From Chalara sp. BL73 (Eukaryota > Ascomycota > Leotiomycetes > Helotiales): a stretch of 64,000 nucleotides of DNA. A program made the position numbers and the translations under genes. Shown in pieces: positions 22,783-33,800 of this stretch. Each line of letters begins with the position of its first letter. Position 1 is the first letter of the stretch. Under the pieces are notes generated by a model. That model worked only from the letters and a program-made list of their open reading frames with translations. It was not told the DNA's origin and ran no database searches. The stretch is from assembly GCA_918026815.1 (NCBI GenBank), contig CAKJVC010000196.1:1-64000 (forward strand). The letters are read 5' to 3'.

Positions 22783-22985
22783 TGTAAGGTGCTGGAGTAG
22801 GGTGGCACAAGTCAACTGCAATTGATACGAAGACTAATCTCTACCTTCTCTACTACGTCCCGAGTCCCCTACTTATACCCTCCGAACCCCTGGCGACTCC
22901 CTACGTGCCCATACATGCCAAGCCTCAGTGCCTTTACCGAGCCCCTCTCAGTGCCCCTTAGCACGTGACATCCTGGCGCCTGACA
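22783..22985. repeat. Solo LTR A, 203 bp, with 5-bp target duplication
   Basis: Begins TGTAAGGTGC and ends GCGCCTGACA. Flanked on both sides by GTCTA (22778-22782 and 22986-22990). A second copy lies at 29819-30021. The TG...CA ends and the 5-bp duplication identify it as the product of LTR-LTR recombination of another LTR retrotransposon. Confidence 0.88.
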
Positions 22986-22994
22986 GTCTACTAC

Positions 22995-22999
22995 GAAGG
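22995..22999. repeat. Left target-site duplication of Gypsy element
   Basis: GAAGG, identical to 29516-29520. Confidence 0.9.
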
Positions 23000-23349
23000 T
23001 GTTACGCGCATCGCTAACAGGCTTATGCCTTAGGGGCCTGAGGCTCGGTAGACTTGGTTTACACAGAGAACCCCTGAGGTAGGATCACGTGATGGATCAT
23101 GGATCATGCTATGATCCACGATCCATGGATCATGGCGCTTGCAATGATCCAACACACGAGGGAATCTATATAAGTAAATAGCTTTTCTTTAGATAGGAGC
23201 TTCGTGCTCAACTCAATATAGTATCTTAACACCATACTGTTATCGGGATCTTACTCTTTATATGTGATATACTTACTTCTTCCCAGACCAACAACCCTCG
23301 GACCAAGATTTTCTATCTATATCAGTTGTAGGCTGATAGGACCGTAACA
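23000..23349 (+). repeat. 5' LTR of Gypsy element
   Basis: 350 bp, TG...CA. Contains inverted copies of GGATCATGG-like blocks near 23093-23137 and the promoter described separately. Differs from the 3' LTR by 13 transitions. Confidence 0.95.
23167..23211 (+). promoter_or_regulatory. LTR promoter: TATA box and probable transcript start
   Basis: TATATAA at 23167-23173 is followed 37 bp later by GTGCTCAA at 23204-23211. That octamer is the exact complement of the sequence two bases inside the element (23352-23359). In self-primed Tf1-type elements the mRNA 5' end pairs with the primer-binding site. So the position of the octamer suggests transcription starts at about 23204. The start site is inferred. 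Confidence 0.6.
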
Positions 23350-23351
23350 CT

Positions 23352-23359
23352 TTGAGCAC
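23352..23359 (+). other. Primer-binding site, probably self-primed
   Basis: TTGAGCAC, beginning two bases after the 5' LTR, is complementary to GTGCTCAA in the LTR (23204-23211). I did not recognise a match to a tRNA 3' end. This is the arrangement of Tf1/sushi-type retrotransposons, in which the transcript's own 5' end primes first-strand synthesis. Confidence 0.55.
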
Positions 23360-23390
23360 CTGTCTTGAAGTACCTGTATCGCGTATAACA

Positions 23391-26300
23391 ATGTCGACAA
23401 CTAGTTCAACCCCACGTACCTCTAAAGGCTCAGCGCCATCTGAAGCTTCACCACCAATTCCACAGCCTGTTTATATGCCACAACAAGTCAAACCACCTAA
23501 GGTCCAGGAACCTAAGACCTTCGACGGCAATCGACAACACTTTCGCCTATACGTCTCACAATGCGAAATCTACATTCGCATGAACCCGCTATCCTTCGGA
23601 AGCCAGAAGCAGATAGTCTTGTAGGCAGTATCCTTCTTGACAGGAACCGCTTACGATTGGATTTCTACTCATTTGAAGGACTACTTCGCTTATTCACATA
23701 ACAAGAAAGAGATCGAGACTAATCTCATTTTTGACAGTTATAAAGAATACGTCAGTCAACTCACCCGTATGTTCGGGAACACGAATAAAGAAATAAAAGC
23801 GGAACGAGACATTCAAGTGTGCAAGCAACTTACTAGTGTAACGGAATACACAGGGCGTTTTAAGCTGCTAGCAAGAAAAGTAGACTGGGATAACAAAGCT
23901 CTTACTGCGCTCTACTACAAAAGTCTCAAGGAAAATGTCAAGAATAATATTGTTCGGAGAGGACGACCAACCAACCTCACCGCCATAAAAAACAAAGCAA
24001 TTGAGATTAACACCAGACTGTATAAGAAACGCATAGAAAAAAAAGGACAGTATTCTTTAGAGTTCAGCAAACGGCAGCACTCTCAGAAACCCCGTTATCA
24101 CTCACTCATAGAACTGGATGCGTTCCAGAAAAAGCCTAAGCAAAAAACAAACTTATCCAAGAAAAAAATGCAGCAACGACGCGACAAGAAGCTATGCTTC
24201 GAGTATAGACTGCCAGGGCACATAGCTAGCTCTTACCGCTAGAAGCAACCTTGGAAAAGCCAGAAACAACTCAACATCACGAGCAAAAAAAAATACAACA
24301 AAGCACCTGGCAAAGTTCTGGCCGTGCTTAAAGCCAAGAAACCAGAAATGCCAGAAAAAGAACTAGAACAACAACAGATCTATACTCAACATAACGCTAC
24401 GTGCATTAAGTGTGGAATGAAATGCAGTGCAGCCTGAAAAGACAAATGCTCCAGTTGTCATTTCGACGAGGATAACGAATAGGAAGAAACAAGCAAAACT
24501 ATAAAAGAATTCTTATCCCAAGTAGATAAAGCAGCTATTGAATCAGAATCCGATGGAAATTGGAATGTAAGTTTAAAGATAAATCGGCTTTTGAAAATCT
24601 CTGAATCAGAAAAACGGATTCTGCATAAGTCACTATCCAGGGTTGATCAGGATGACTTTAAAGCACTTTCCAGAGAATATATAGTCAATAACACCCCAGC
24701 AGAGGAAATTACACTCCAGCGCAGACTGGAAATCATCAATAAGGAAATCCTCAAAAAAAGAACAAAGCTAGAAGAAATAAGAGCAGAAAAAAGAGCTAAA
24801 AAACGCAGCAAATAAGAAGCAATGCTTGCGTCAGGTTTAATCGACGAGTCTGAAAAGAACAACGCAGCGCATTACCGACACCCACAACATAGAACCTTTC
24901 ACTGGACTGCATGCTACACGAACCACTGCACATATCATTATAACGCTAAGCAAGCAGGGTAGTACTCAAAGCGAAAGCGGATAATATACCTCGAGAATAA
25001 CGAAGAAAAAGAACCAAAAAGAGAACTTTGCGCTTTCGGGGGGGAAAAACAATTATCTGTCAGAGTCAAGCTAGGAACATACAACATGACAGCTATAATA
25101 AACTCTGGAGCCACGAGGAACTTCGTATTACCGGACGTGATAAAGCATTTCGGAATATCTACACAAGTCAAGACTAACTTATACACTTTCACGGTAGCTA
25201 ACGGCACGGATGCATCGTACCGAGATGGACTTGTAAATATCGAAACATCAAAGCTCAGAATGGACACAAGTGACTACATGGAATAGTTACAACTGGACGT
25301 CACCCGGATAGAGCGGCATAAGATTATTTTAGGAATGCTATAGATTATAGAGCATAACCCAACGATCAATTGGCAAACAAGACAGCTCGTCTTTAACAGA
25401 TGCCAATGTGCGGTCAAGCCCAAGCTATTGACTATTAGGCTAACAGGGGGCAAAGACAAAAAAGCACAACTAGAAAAACTCGACCAGAGCCCAAAAGAAG
25501 TTTGCGCTACTTCCAAAAAGGAGCCAGATCACCTAGACGAGGGATCACATACTAAAAAAGTGCCCAAAAAGTATGAAGAGTTCGAACGGCTATTCTCGGA
25601 GGAACAGGGACCCGCGGCTTTGCCGGAACACAAGCTATGGGATCATGAAATACCATTAATCGAGGAAGCAGTGCTTCCAAAAGAACCAATTTACTCATTA
25701 TCCACAGATAACCTGAGGACGCTCAGAAAGTTCATCGACTCCGGCCTGAAAAAAGGAATAATCAGGAAGTCAACATTACTAGCAAAAAGCTCGGTGTTAT
25801 TTGTGCTTAAACTAAACAAAACTAAAAGGTTGTGCGTCGACTATCGGAAGTTAAACGACATAACAGTTAAAGACTGCTATGCACTACTAAAAGCAGACGA
25901 GATAAAAAATCGCCTGCAAAGAGCCAAAATATTCATACAGCTAGACTTACGAGATGCGTACTATAGTGTGCGAATCAAAAAAGGCGAAAAATGGAAAACA
26001 GCTTTCGGAACCCGGTACAAACATTACGAGTTTACAGCCATGCTTATGGGACTCACAAATGCTCCAGCCATTTTCCAAAGACTAATTAACAATATTTTTA
26101 TGCTATTCTTGAACGTTACTTGCATATGCTATCTGGATGACATTTTGATTTATTCCAGTCGAGAAGAAAATCACAAAAACGATGTCAAGGCAGTATTATG
26201 TGCGCTGCACAATGCGAACATAAGACTCAAACTATCGAAGTGTCGATTTGAAGTCAAAAAGGTTATATTCTTGAGATATGTGATCTCCACAAAAAGAATC

Positions 26301-28598
26301 AAAATGGACCCAGCGAAAATCAAACCTATCTTAGAATGGAATGCTTCAACATGCGTTAAAAACGTATAATCATTTGTGGGATTCGCCAATTTCTATCGAA
26401 AATTTATTAAGAGATATTCGGAATTAGCTACTTCATTAACTCGACTTACTCGGAAAAACGTGGTTTTCGAGTGGACAACAGAAGCACAAGAAGCGTTCAA
26501 CAAGTTGAAGCAGGCTTTCACTATTGCTTCTGTACTTCTCGCTTTCGATGCAGAAAAAGAAATCAAAGTAGAAACCGATACATCAGATTATGCTTTAAAA
26601 GCTGTGTTCAGCTAACTCAACGCGAAAGGGAAATAGCAACTAACAGCCTACTATTCACGAAAGTTCACATCAGCAGAATTCAACTATAAAATATACGACA
26701 AAGAACTACTCGCTATTGTTGATGTATTTCGCGAATAAAAAAAGTACTTAGAAAGATTCAAATACCAGGTACAAGTGCTAACAAACCACAAAAATCTCAT
26801 TGTTTTCACCACCACGAAAAAGTTAAACCGACGCCAGGTCAGGTAAGCGAAAAAACTCGCTTTATACAACTTCAGAATTTCATATGTCAAAAAAACAGAA
26901 AACGCTAAAGCAAATGCGCTTAGCAGAAAACCGGAGTACTTCTCCAACAAAACACATGTTTTGCACGCGGTGCTACAACAAGAAAAAGACTTATTAGTAT
27001 TCAACAGAAAAGAACTTTTTATAGCCACAAGGATAAAACATCGAGTAGAAAACTCGGAGTTTATCCAAGCATACAGGAAAGATCTTATAGCCACCAGAGC
27101 TCTCAACAAACAAAAGCAAAGATTTACCACAAACAGCTCAGAAATCTTTCGCTACCACGAGAAAATCTATGTCCTATTTATACTTAAAACGACTTTTGTA
27201 ATGGAACAACATAGACTACCCGCTTATGGACATCAGGGGATCGCTAAAACCATAGACAAAATCTCCAGGAAATACTACTTTCCAGGAATAAGAAAACTGG
27301 TTACCAGGATAGTTACCGAATGCGACACGTGTATCCGGAACAAAGCTTTACGCTATGTTTCCTATAGACTAATACAATCGCCGACTACCTCAGACAAACT
27401 ATAAAAGTCTATCGTATAGGACTTCGTAGTAAAACTACTACTTTCCAGACAGCCGGTCTCGGGAAAATAGTACGATTCAATATTTGTTATTGTAGAAAAA
27501 ACTACCAAATACTGCTACTTAGAGCTATATTTGGAAAGCAGCACAGCAGAAGATTTAGCTTATACATTTCTTAGAGTCGTAGTTGCAAACTATAGAACTC
27601 TTACGGAAATCATATCAGACAGAAACAAGCTCTTCACATCCAAGTTCTGAACAACGCTCACTGCGCTTATAGAAGTAAAAAGGAAGCTATTAACGAGCTT
27701 TCATTTACAAACTAATAGACAAACAGAAAGACTTAACTAGACAATAGAAGCATACTTCAGATGCTATGTGAACTACAAGCAAGACAACTAAGTCGAGCTT
27801 TTGCCACTCGCACAGTTCGCATACAACAGTGCAATCAACGAAACAACAAAAGTATCGCCGTTTTATGCTAACTACGGCTATGAGCCAGAAGCATACTATG
27901 AACCAGGCAAGGATAAAGCGCATTTACAGCTTGCAATAGTCAAAGTCGAACAATTACAAGCACTGCACTTACAGCTAGCCGAAAACATAAGATTTCTCAA
28001 CTAAAGATCTGCGGAGTACTACAACCGTAAGCATAGTGAAACACCACACTTTAAAAAGAGGAATAAAGTCTATTTTGTCAGAAAAAACATTAAAACTAAA
28101 AGACTAAACAATAAACTGGATCACAGAAAGCTGGGACTATTCAAAATCAAACAAGTTGCAGAACTAAATGCATTCGAACTCTACTTTCCTAGAACTATGA
28201 ACATACACTCAGTATTTCTCGCTTTACTCTTTGAACCAGCACCAGAAGGAGCACCGCTAGCTTCACACACGGAAATTGAACCAATCAACCCAGAAGCTGA
28301 ATACGAGGTCGAGAAAATTCTAGACTGCAAGTATGTCAGAAGGAAACCAAAGTATTTAATTAAGTGGATCAATTACCCAGATTCGGAAAACACATAGGAA
28401 CCAAAAAGAAACTTCAACTGCCCTGAAATGCTTGAGGAGTTCTACTGTCAATATTCAAAAGCTCCAGATAAGAAGCCCAGAGGACGTTCCCAGGGGAAGG
28501 AAAGTCAAAATCTGCAAAGGAAGTGCTCGGCAGGACTTCAGGTGTGCAGAATGCGTTGTGCACATTCTCCAGGAGATCCTCGGGCCTGGCCTGTGTAG
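23391..28598 (+). pseudogene. Gag-Pol polyprotein of chromodomain Gypsy element
   Basis: One frame of about 1,736 codons with about twenty in-frame stops and no frameshift. Gag starts at ATG 23391. A degenerate zinc knuckle near 24198-24240 reads CFEYRLPGHIASSYR, with Tyr where Cys is expected twice. Protease: INSGA near 25098, so the catalytic Asp is Asn. Reverse transcriptase: YLDDILIYS near 26128. RNase H near 26565-26940. The integrase zinc region spans 27204-27345 (H, H, CDTC), followed by a DDE core with SDRNKLFTS near 27618. The chromodomain (EYEVEKILD to NYPDSENT) is at 28299-28394 and is followed by a stop where homologues have Trp. Most stops fit TGG or CAG/CAA changed by G-to-A or C-to-T. 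Confidence 0.9.
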
Positions 28599-29076
28599 CC
28601 TCCTGAGCCAACCGCTCTTTCTCCTCCAGAGCATCGAGCTCGTCCAAGGACGCGAGTCCACGTCGCAACATCTCTTTTTCACGAGCGCGAAAAAACTTCT
28701 TCTGCGTACGGATCCGTTTGATCCGTGCAGAAATCTTTGCGGCAGCCTCGGCGAGTGCTTCGGCCTTTTCTTCGGCTTTGGCCTCGTCCTCTTCCAACTT
28801 CTTCTTTGCTTTGTCTAAAGACCTCTAGTCCTTAGAAGCAGGACTACCAGCATCACAACCAGAAAAACCACGACGCACACACTTAGCACAACGAGTTGAC
28901 TTTTCTGCTTTTATGCATTTTATGGAATGTCGATCCCGGGCATGTTTTTTTTCGCAAGCAGTACACGGAATCATTTCTTCGCCAGTCAGAATTATCCGTC
29001 TTTTCAGATCTTTCTTTTTAATGTCTTTTCGTGACACTTCAAAATCAAAGCAATCGGCTGTACGCTTAGTTGTCAT
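28414..29076 (-). pseudogene. Antisense accessory ORF of the Gypsy element, 220 codons with one stop
   Basis: Runs opposite to Gag-Pol between the chromodomain and the 3' LTR, from ATG 29076 to TGA 28414. A TAG at 28825-28827 is the only break and fits a TGG codon hit by G-to-A. Residues 37-78 hold six or more cysteines in CTACEKKH...KC...RCAKCVRRGFSGC, a likely zinc-binding cluster. An Ala/Glu/Lys-rich stretch after the stop (residues about 85-155) looks like a coiled coil. The C-terminus overlaps the 3' end of Pol by 185 bp on the opposite strand. From memory, some fungal Gypsy elements (Boty of Botrytis) also carry an antisense gene; I cannot confirm homology. Function unknown. Confidence 0.7.
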
Positions 29077-29152
29077 AATGAAAGAGAAAGGTGGCCATGC
29101 GGCCTCCTACGATATTTTCTTAGCATACTTAAGCATGTGGACACGCTAGTCT

Positions 29153-29165
29153 AGGAAGAGGATAG
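29153..29165 (+). other. Polypurine tract of Gypsy element
   Basis: AGGAAGAGGATAG directly abuts the 3' LTR, where plus-strand synthesis is primed in LTR retrotransposons. One T interrupts the purine run. Confidence 0.7.
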
Positions 29166-29515
29166 TGTTACGCGCATCGCTAACAGGCTTATGCTTTAGG
29201 GGCCTGAGGCTCGGTAGACTTGGTTTACACAGAGAACCCCTGAGGTAGGATCACGTGATAGATCATGGATCATGCTATGATCTACGATCCATGGATCATG
29301 GCGCTTGCAATGATTCAACACACGAGGGAATCTATATAAGTAGATAGCTTTTCCTTAGATAGGAGCTTCGTGCTCAACTTAATATAGTATTTTAACACTA
29401 TACTGTTATCGGGATTTTACTCCTTATATGTGATATACCTACTTCTTCCCAGACCAACAACCCTCGGACCAAGATCTTCTATCTATATCAGTTGTAGGCT
29501 GATAGGACCGTAACA
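29166..29515 (+). repeat. 3' LTR of Gypsy element
   Basis: 350 bp, same length as the 5' LTR with no indels; 13 transitions separate them. Confidence 0.95.
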
Positions 29516-29520
29516 GAAGG
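29516..29520. repeat. Right target-site duplication of Gypsy element
   Basis: GAAGG, pairs with 22995-22999. Confidence 0.9.
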
Positions 29521-29700
29521 ATATAAAAAACATAGAGAAAGAATAATCTAATAGACAAAAGAAACACTTTTTATATCTCTCTTCATATTCTTCCGGAGTC
29601 CGTGTCGTACCTAGGTCCGTAAGGGATATAAGTGCCATGTCCGAAGGGGGTCCGTCCCCCTGTCACGTGGTCAGGAGTCCATATGCCACCGATTGTTACA
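29521..29700 (-). repeat. LTR remnant interrupted by the Gypsy insertion
   Basis: On the minus strand it starts TGTAACAATCGGT at 29700, like the block starting at 22648, and has an AGATATAAAAAG box. It stops at the Gypsy target duplication, so the Gypsy element inserted into or next to it. Confidence 0.4.
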
Positions 29701-29818
29701 GTCTGTTGTTGAATCGAAGTAATACTTTTTATAAAAAATTCATTGGCTTTAGCGTAAAAACTTTGCTTTTTTTTATTTTACTTAAGCCTCAAAAAATCCT
29801 TTTAAATTACTGTATAAG

Positions 29819-30021
29819 TGTAAGGTGCTGGAGTAGGGTGGCACAAGTCAACTGCAATTAATACAAAGACTAATCTCTACTTTCTCTACTCCGTCCCGAG
29901 TCCCCTACTTATACCCTCCGAACCCCTGGCGACTCCCTACATGCCTATACATGCCAAGCCTCAGTGCCTTTACCGAGCCCCTCTCAGTGCCTCTTAGCAC
30001 GTGACATCCTGGCGCCTGACA
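29819..30021. repeat. Solo LTR B, 203 bp
   Basis: Same family and length as 22783-22985, seven differences. Flanks are ATAAG (29814-29818) and ATAGG (30022-30026), a target duplication with one G/A change. Solo LTR left by recombination. Confidence 0.85.
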
Positions 30022-30810
30022 ATAGGCTGAATTTTGGCTTTTGAATCGCTATTAAACTGCCTCAGGAGAGTAATATTGATTCCAGATTTGTAGAGGGCAC
30101 CGCGTACAGGTGTTCAGCCGTCGTCCTCCCGGCTCGTGTTGTTGAATAGACTAGCCCACTAGTTTATTATGATATGCAATTGAATTTAGAACGAAGGCGG
30201 GGGTTCAAAAATCGTTGACCAGTTTTTAATAGAATGAGAGGTTAATTTATTTTGTAAAAAGTAAGTATGTAAAAAAGGCTCACAATTAATTAAAACATTG
30301 AACTAACATACAAAAAGGTAAAAAAGTGGTGACCGTATTGTAGATCGGCCTTCTATTTCTTATCCGTAGTGTATTGTAAAATATTGATACCCGAGCCGAA
30401 CTAACTTTGCCGATGGTGCAGGGAATGCATAAATTTATGCATGGACAAGGCGCGTCGCCGGCTGCCCAATCAAGGGGGGTGGCGGTCGAGGGGCATTTTT
30501 GACCACTGCGAGAGCTTCCTACAGTATAGACTTATTTAGCTCTCAGCTCATCAGTCCAGAAAAAATACATCGCCAGCTATATTCAGTCACACTGTTGTTC
30601 ATTCACAAGAACAGACGACCGCTCAACTTTTCTCCGCTGCCATATAGCTCATCCATAATTTCGTCTCAGAGCTCAGAGTTGGTTAAACTCCTCAAGAAAC
30701 TCGCTGCTAGAAGTATATCTAGAGGGAACATAGCGTCCTTATTGTCCACAGCTTCAGACTGGAGCAAAAAGAGCGGCGTTCAGGCCGGCTTTGACCGCCG
30801 AGCCGCAGGA
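30022..30810. other. Repeat edge and upstream region of DDHD gene
   Basis: Around 30140-30222 (minus sense) a weak resemblance to the LINE 5' end is visible (GAATAG.CTAG..., then GGGGGTTCAAAAATCGTTG against GGGGGGTTGAAAATTGTTG). From about 30410 the composition becomes that of host DNA, with a GC-rich patch at 30450-30495 and a pyrimidine-rich stretch before the proposed start. This is the transition from transposon-rich to gene-rich DNA. Confidence 0.4.
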
Positions 30811-33800
30811 ATGGACATCGTGAGTGTCCCCGACCCTGTGGCTTTAAGACTCGCTGACCTAGTAGACCGAAAATCAGCCTCAAGAGAAACTGTCAGAAAA
30901 GTCTTATCTCAGTGGTGCGATTGAATCAATCACGCCCTGGGGCCCTTCACGATCATCTACGCCGAAACCTGCTTCAATGGCTCGTCCTGGCGAAGGCTCC
31001 GGACTGAAGAACCAACATGGAGGATACCAGAGTTTACATTTGTCATATGGGCTAAGCTCAAAGAGATATCCAAGTGATTGTCCTCCCATGGCCGCAAGAT
31101 GGTTTTATGCTGTTGATGTATGTCTGCATGCATATGAATGCTTGGTGTATGTCAATCTGATGCTTGTTTCTAGTATCCCAAGCGGAAGCCGAAGCTGTTG
31201 AAGAACAACTCAGAAGAAAGCAAGCCTTTGCCACAACCTAAGAAATTCGTGACGTTCTCGATTCACGACTCCAATGCGATAGAAGCTGCTTATCAGAAGC
31301 TTGCCGACGAGCACGATGATTCAAACAAGGAGATTCTTCACAAGGATGATGATGAGGGAGATGTCGGGGAACGAACTGCAGCAAACGTTAGCAAGAAGGC
31401 GAATACGAGTCAGAGTGAAGCAGGTCAAGACGAGAATACAGGTGGAAAGGTTAGAGTCCCCGTCCACGAGGACTTTCTATTTGATTGTGATATTGAACAA
31501 CGGGAATTAGCCCCTGTCTATTGGCTTGGGCCAATATATGAAGTCAGAAGGGGATCTTGGTTTTATCAAGAAGGCTCCACGCTGCGGCCCTGCGACGAAA
31601 ATCTTGCCTTCCAATTAGAAGAAGGTTATCTCAAAATAAAGCCCTTTCGTTACCCTAAGGCGCAAGAGAAACCTTCATCCAAGACAAACAACGATTTAAA
31701 GTCGCTAGCAATTAGCGATACCTTCGGCTCTCGCAGACGGGCGGGTTCAGGTGAAGTAACACCAAAAGCTTCAGTAGAAAATCTCAAAGCCGCAAGTCAG
31801 CAAGCACTGGAGGATCCTTTAGAGAGTGCGAAGGAAGCGGCGACACCTGTTCCCCACCAACCTCAAACTTATCGTTTATTTGGCCAGTATATGAATCAGG
31901 TTGTCACGTATCAGGACGCAACAGTCGCTTGGCTTACTGCTGATAGTATAATGTCTCGAGTGAGTAGTATTGCATATCAGAAGTTTGCTGGAGGTGGCTA
32001 TCTTGGAGGTGTTAAGGTCGTCCGTGGTTATATCGAATTAGGCAAAACGAAAGAATCAACTGCAAGTGAAAAACATCCCGCAACGCCAAAAACTGCGGCC
32101 TTAAGACCAGACAACCTACCTCCTACTTTACAGCTTGACGAAAGACAGCAGAAGTTGCTGAAGAGAAGATCTGCGCCGCCAAGCACGAAGAGTACCGAGA
32201 TGTCAGAGCCCGAGAAACGTTTACCCGTTCAAGAACCCGCACTCTCGACTTTAAGGCGTGAAATTGACCCAGAGATGGAAGCCGAGGCTGTGAGAAAACG
32301 GGATGAAAAGGAGATTGAGAATGACTATAATGATTCAGATGGCGAAAATCAAGGCCGCGAGATAGAGCATCTGATCCTCGTGACCCATGGCATCGGACAA
32401 CGGCTTGGAATGAGGTTCGTGCCTTTAAATATAGGAACTTTCATGATATTGACATATATTTGTAGGACAGAGAGTGTCAACTTCGTTCACGATGTGAACG
32501 TCCTTCGAAAAACCCTCAAAAACGTATATACACACTCTGCGGATCTCCAAGCTCTTAATTCTGAAATTGACAAATTGCCTAAAAATTGTCGGGTGCAGGT
32601 TTTGCCTGTGTGCTGGCGTCATCTCCTCGATTTTCCGAAGAAGGGTGTTCGCCAAAATCGCAAAGAGCACGACCTGGGAGAGGCATTTGGCGATGAAGAA
32701 GAATATCCAAGTCTGGAAGATATTACGGTGGAAGGTGTGCCTTTTGTCCGCTCTCTCATCACTGATCTCGCTCTGGTGAGTATTGTTATTCCCTTCCTGA
32801 TCTCTATATTCGATCTGGATGGTGGCGAATCTCCCTCCGTGTTAACATCATAGTAGGACATTCTTCTTTACCAAAGTGGATATCGGGAGCATATTAGCAC
32901 CATCGTGTTGGAGGAGTCAAATCGAATTTACAAACTTTTCCTTCAGCGGAACCCATATTTCAAAGGGAAGGTAAGTCTTATCGGGCATTCACTTGGTTCT
33001 GCTGTATATTTTGATATCCTCTGCCGCCAACGTGAAAATACAGCTATTCACGGATCAAATACACATCGGCAACACTATAATAGCCGCCCAAGAACCACCT
33101 CGAAGGTACACGGGAAAGATTTTAGCTTTGACTTCGACGTTGAGGACTTTTACTGCCTTGGAAGCCCGATCGGGTTGTTTCAAATGTTGAAAGGAAGAAC
33201 AATTGCAGGAAGGCATCAACCTGACTCTTTACCGGCAGAGTCCCCGATGGATCCTGATTATGGAGATCCTTACTTTGCGTCTAATGCTGGATATTTGGCT
33301 GCGGACGGTATTTCCACCACAACTGGACTGCCAGTCACAATATCTTCCCCAAAATGCGCAGAGCTGTATAATATCTTCCATCCCACTGATCCCATAAGCT
33401 ACCGACTAGAGCCTTTGATCGCTCCTGCCATGTCAGCCTTAAAACCTCAACTATTACCCTATACAAAGAAGTCTATTTCGGCCAGTGTGAGTGGGATAGG
33501 TGCTACAATCAGCCAAAGCGTTGGCGGCTTGTGGTCAAGTTTGAGCTCTGGAATCGCAAACAGTCTCTTGAATCGCAGCCTTGGTCTATCTAATGATGAC
33601 GTCGCTAGTATGGCAACACCATCCTCGCAAACACATTCTCGGAGTACTTCACAATCGATTGGTGCTGGCACGAATATTGTGGGTGGAAGTGTTATATCTG
33701 ATGTACCAACTCTGCAAAGAGAAAACACCAACGAGAAGCAAAGACAACTGGCGGAAGAGACAGCAGCAGCGGACAGAGATGGCACGGGCGAGAGTAGACC

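Larger units (their letters stand above)
23000..29515 (+). mobile_element. Chromodomain Gypsy (Ty3-type) retrotransposon, inactivated
   Basis: A 6,516-bp element with two 350-bp LTRs (TGTTAC...GTAACA) and a 5-bp duplication GAAGG. It carries a primer-binding site two bases inside the 5' LTR, a single-frame Gag-Pol with a C-terminal chromodomain, an antisense ORF and a polypurine tract at the 3' LTR. Order protease, reverse transcriptase, RNase H, integrase, chromodomain marks a chromovirus. There are about twenty in-frame stops but no frameshift, so it died by point mutation. The LTRs differ at 13 of 350 positions. Confidence 0.95.

Noticed and set aside
23093..23140. GATCATGG-type inverted repeats in the LTR as a separate transposon or operator
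   Set aside because: They are present in both LTRs at the same place, so they belong to the LTR; no independent evidence for a binding site.
28432..28818. Plus-strand frame of 128 codons
   Set aside because: Shadow of the antisense accessory frame, which has the meaningful Cys and coiled-coil pattern.
22783..30021. The 203-bp LTRs as the two ends of one outer retrotransposon around the Gypsy element
   Set aside because: Each copy has its own 5-bp target duplication, so they are separate solo LTRs.
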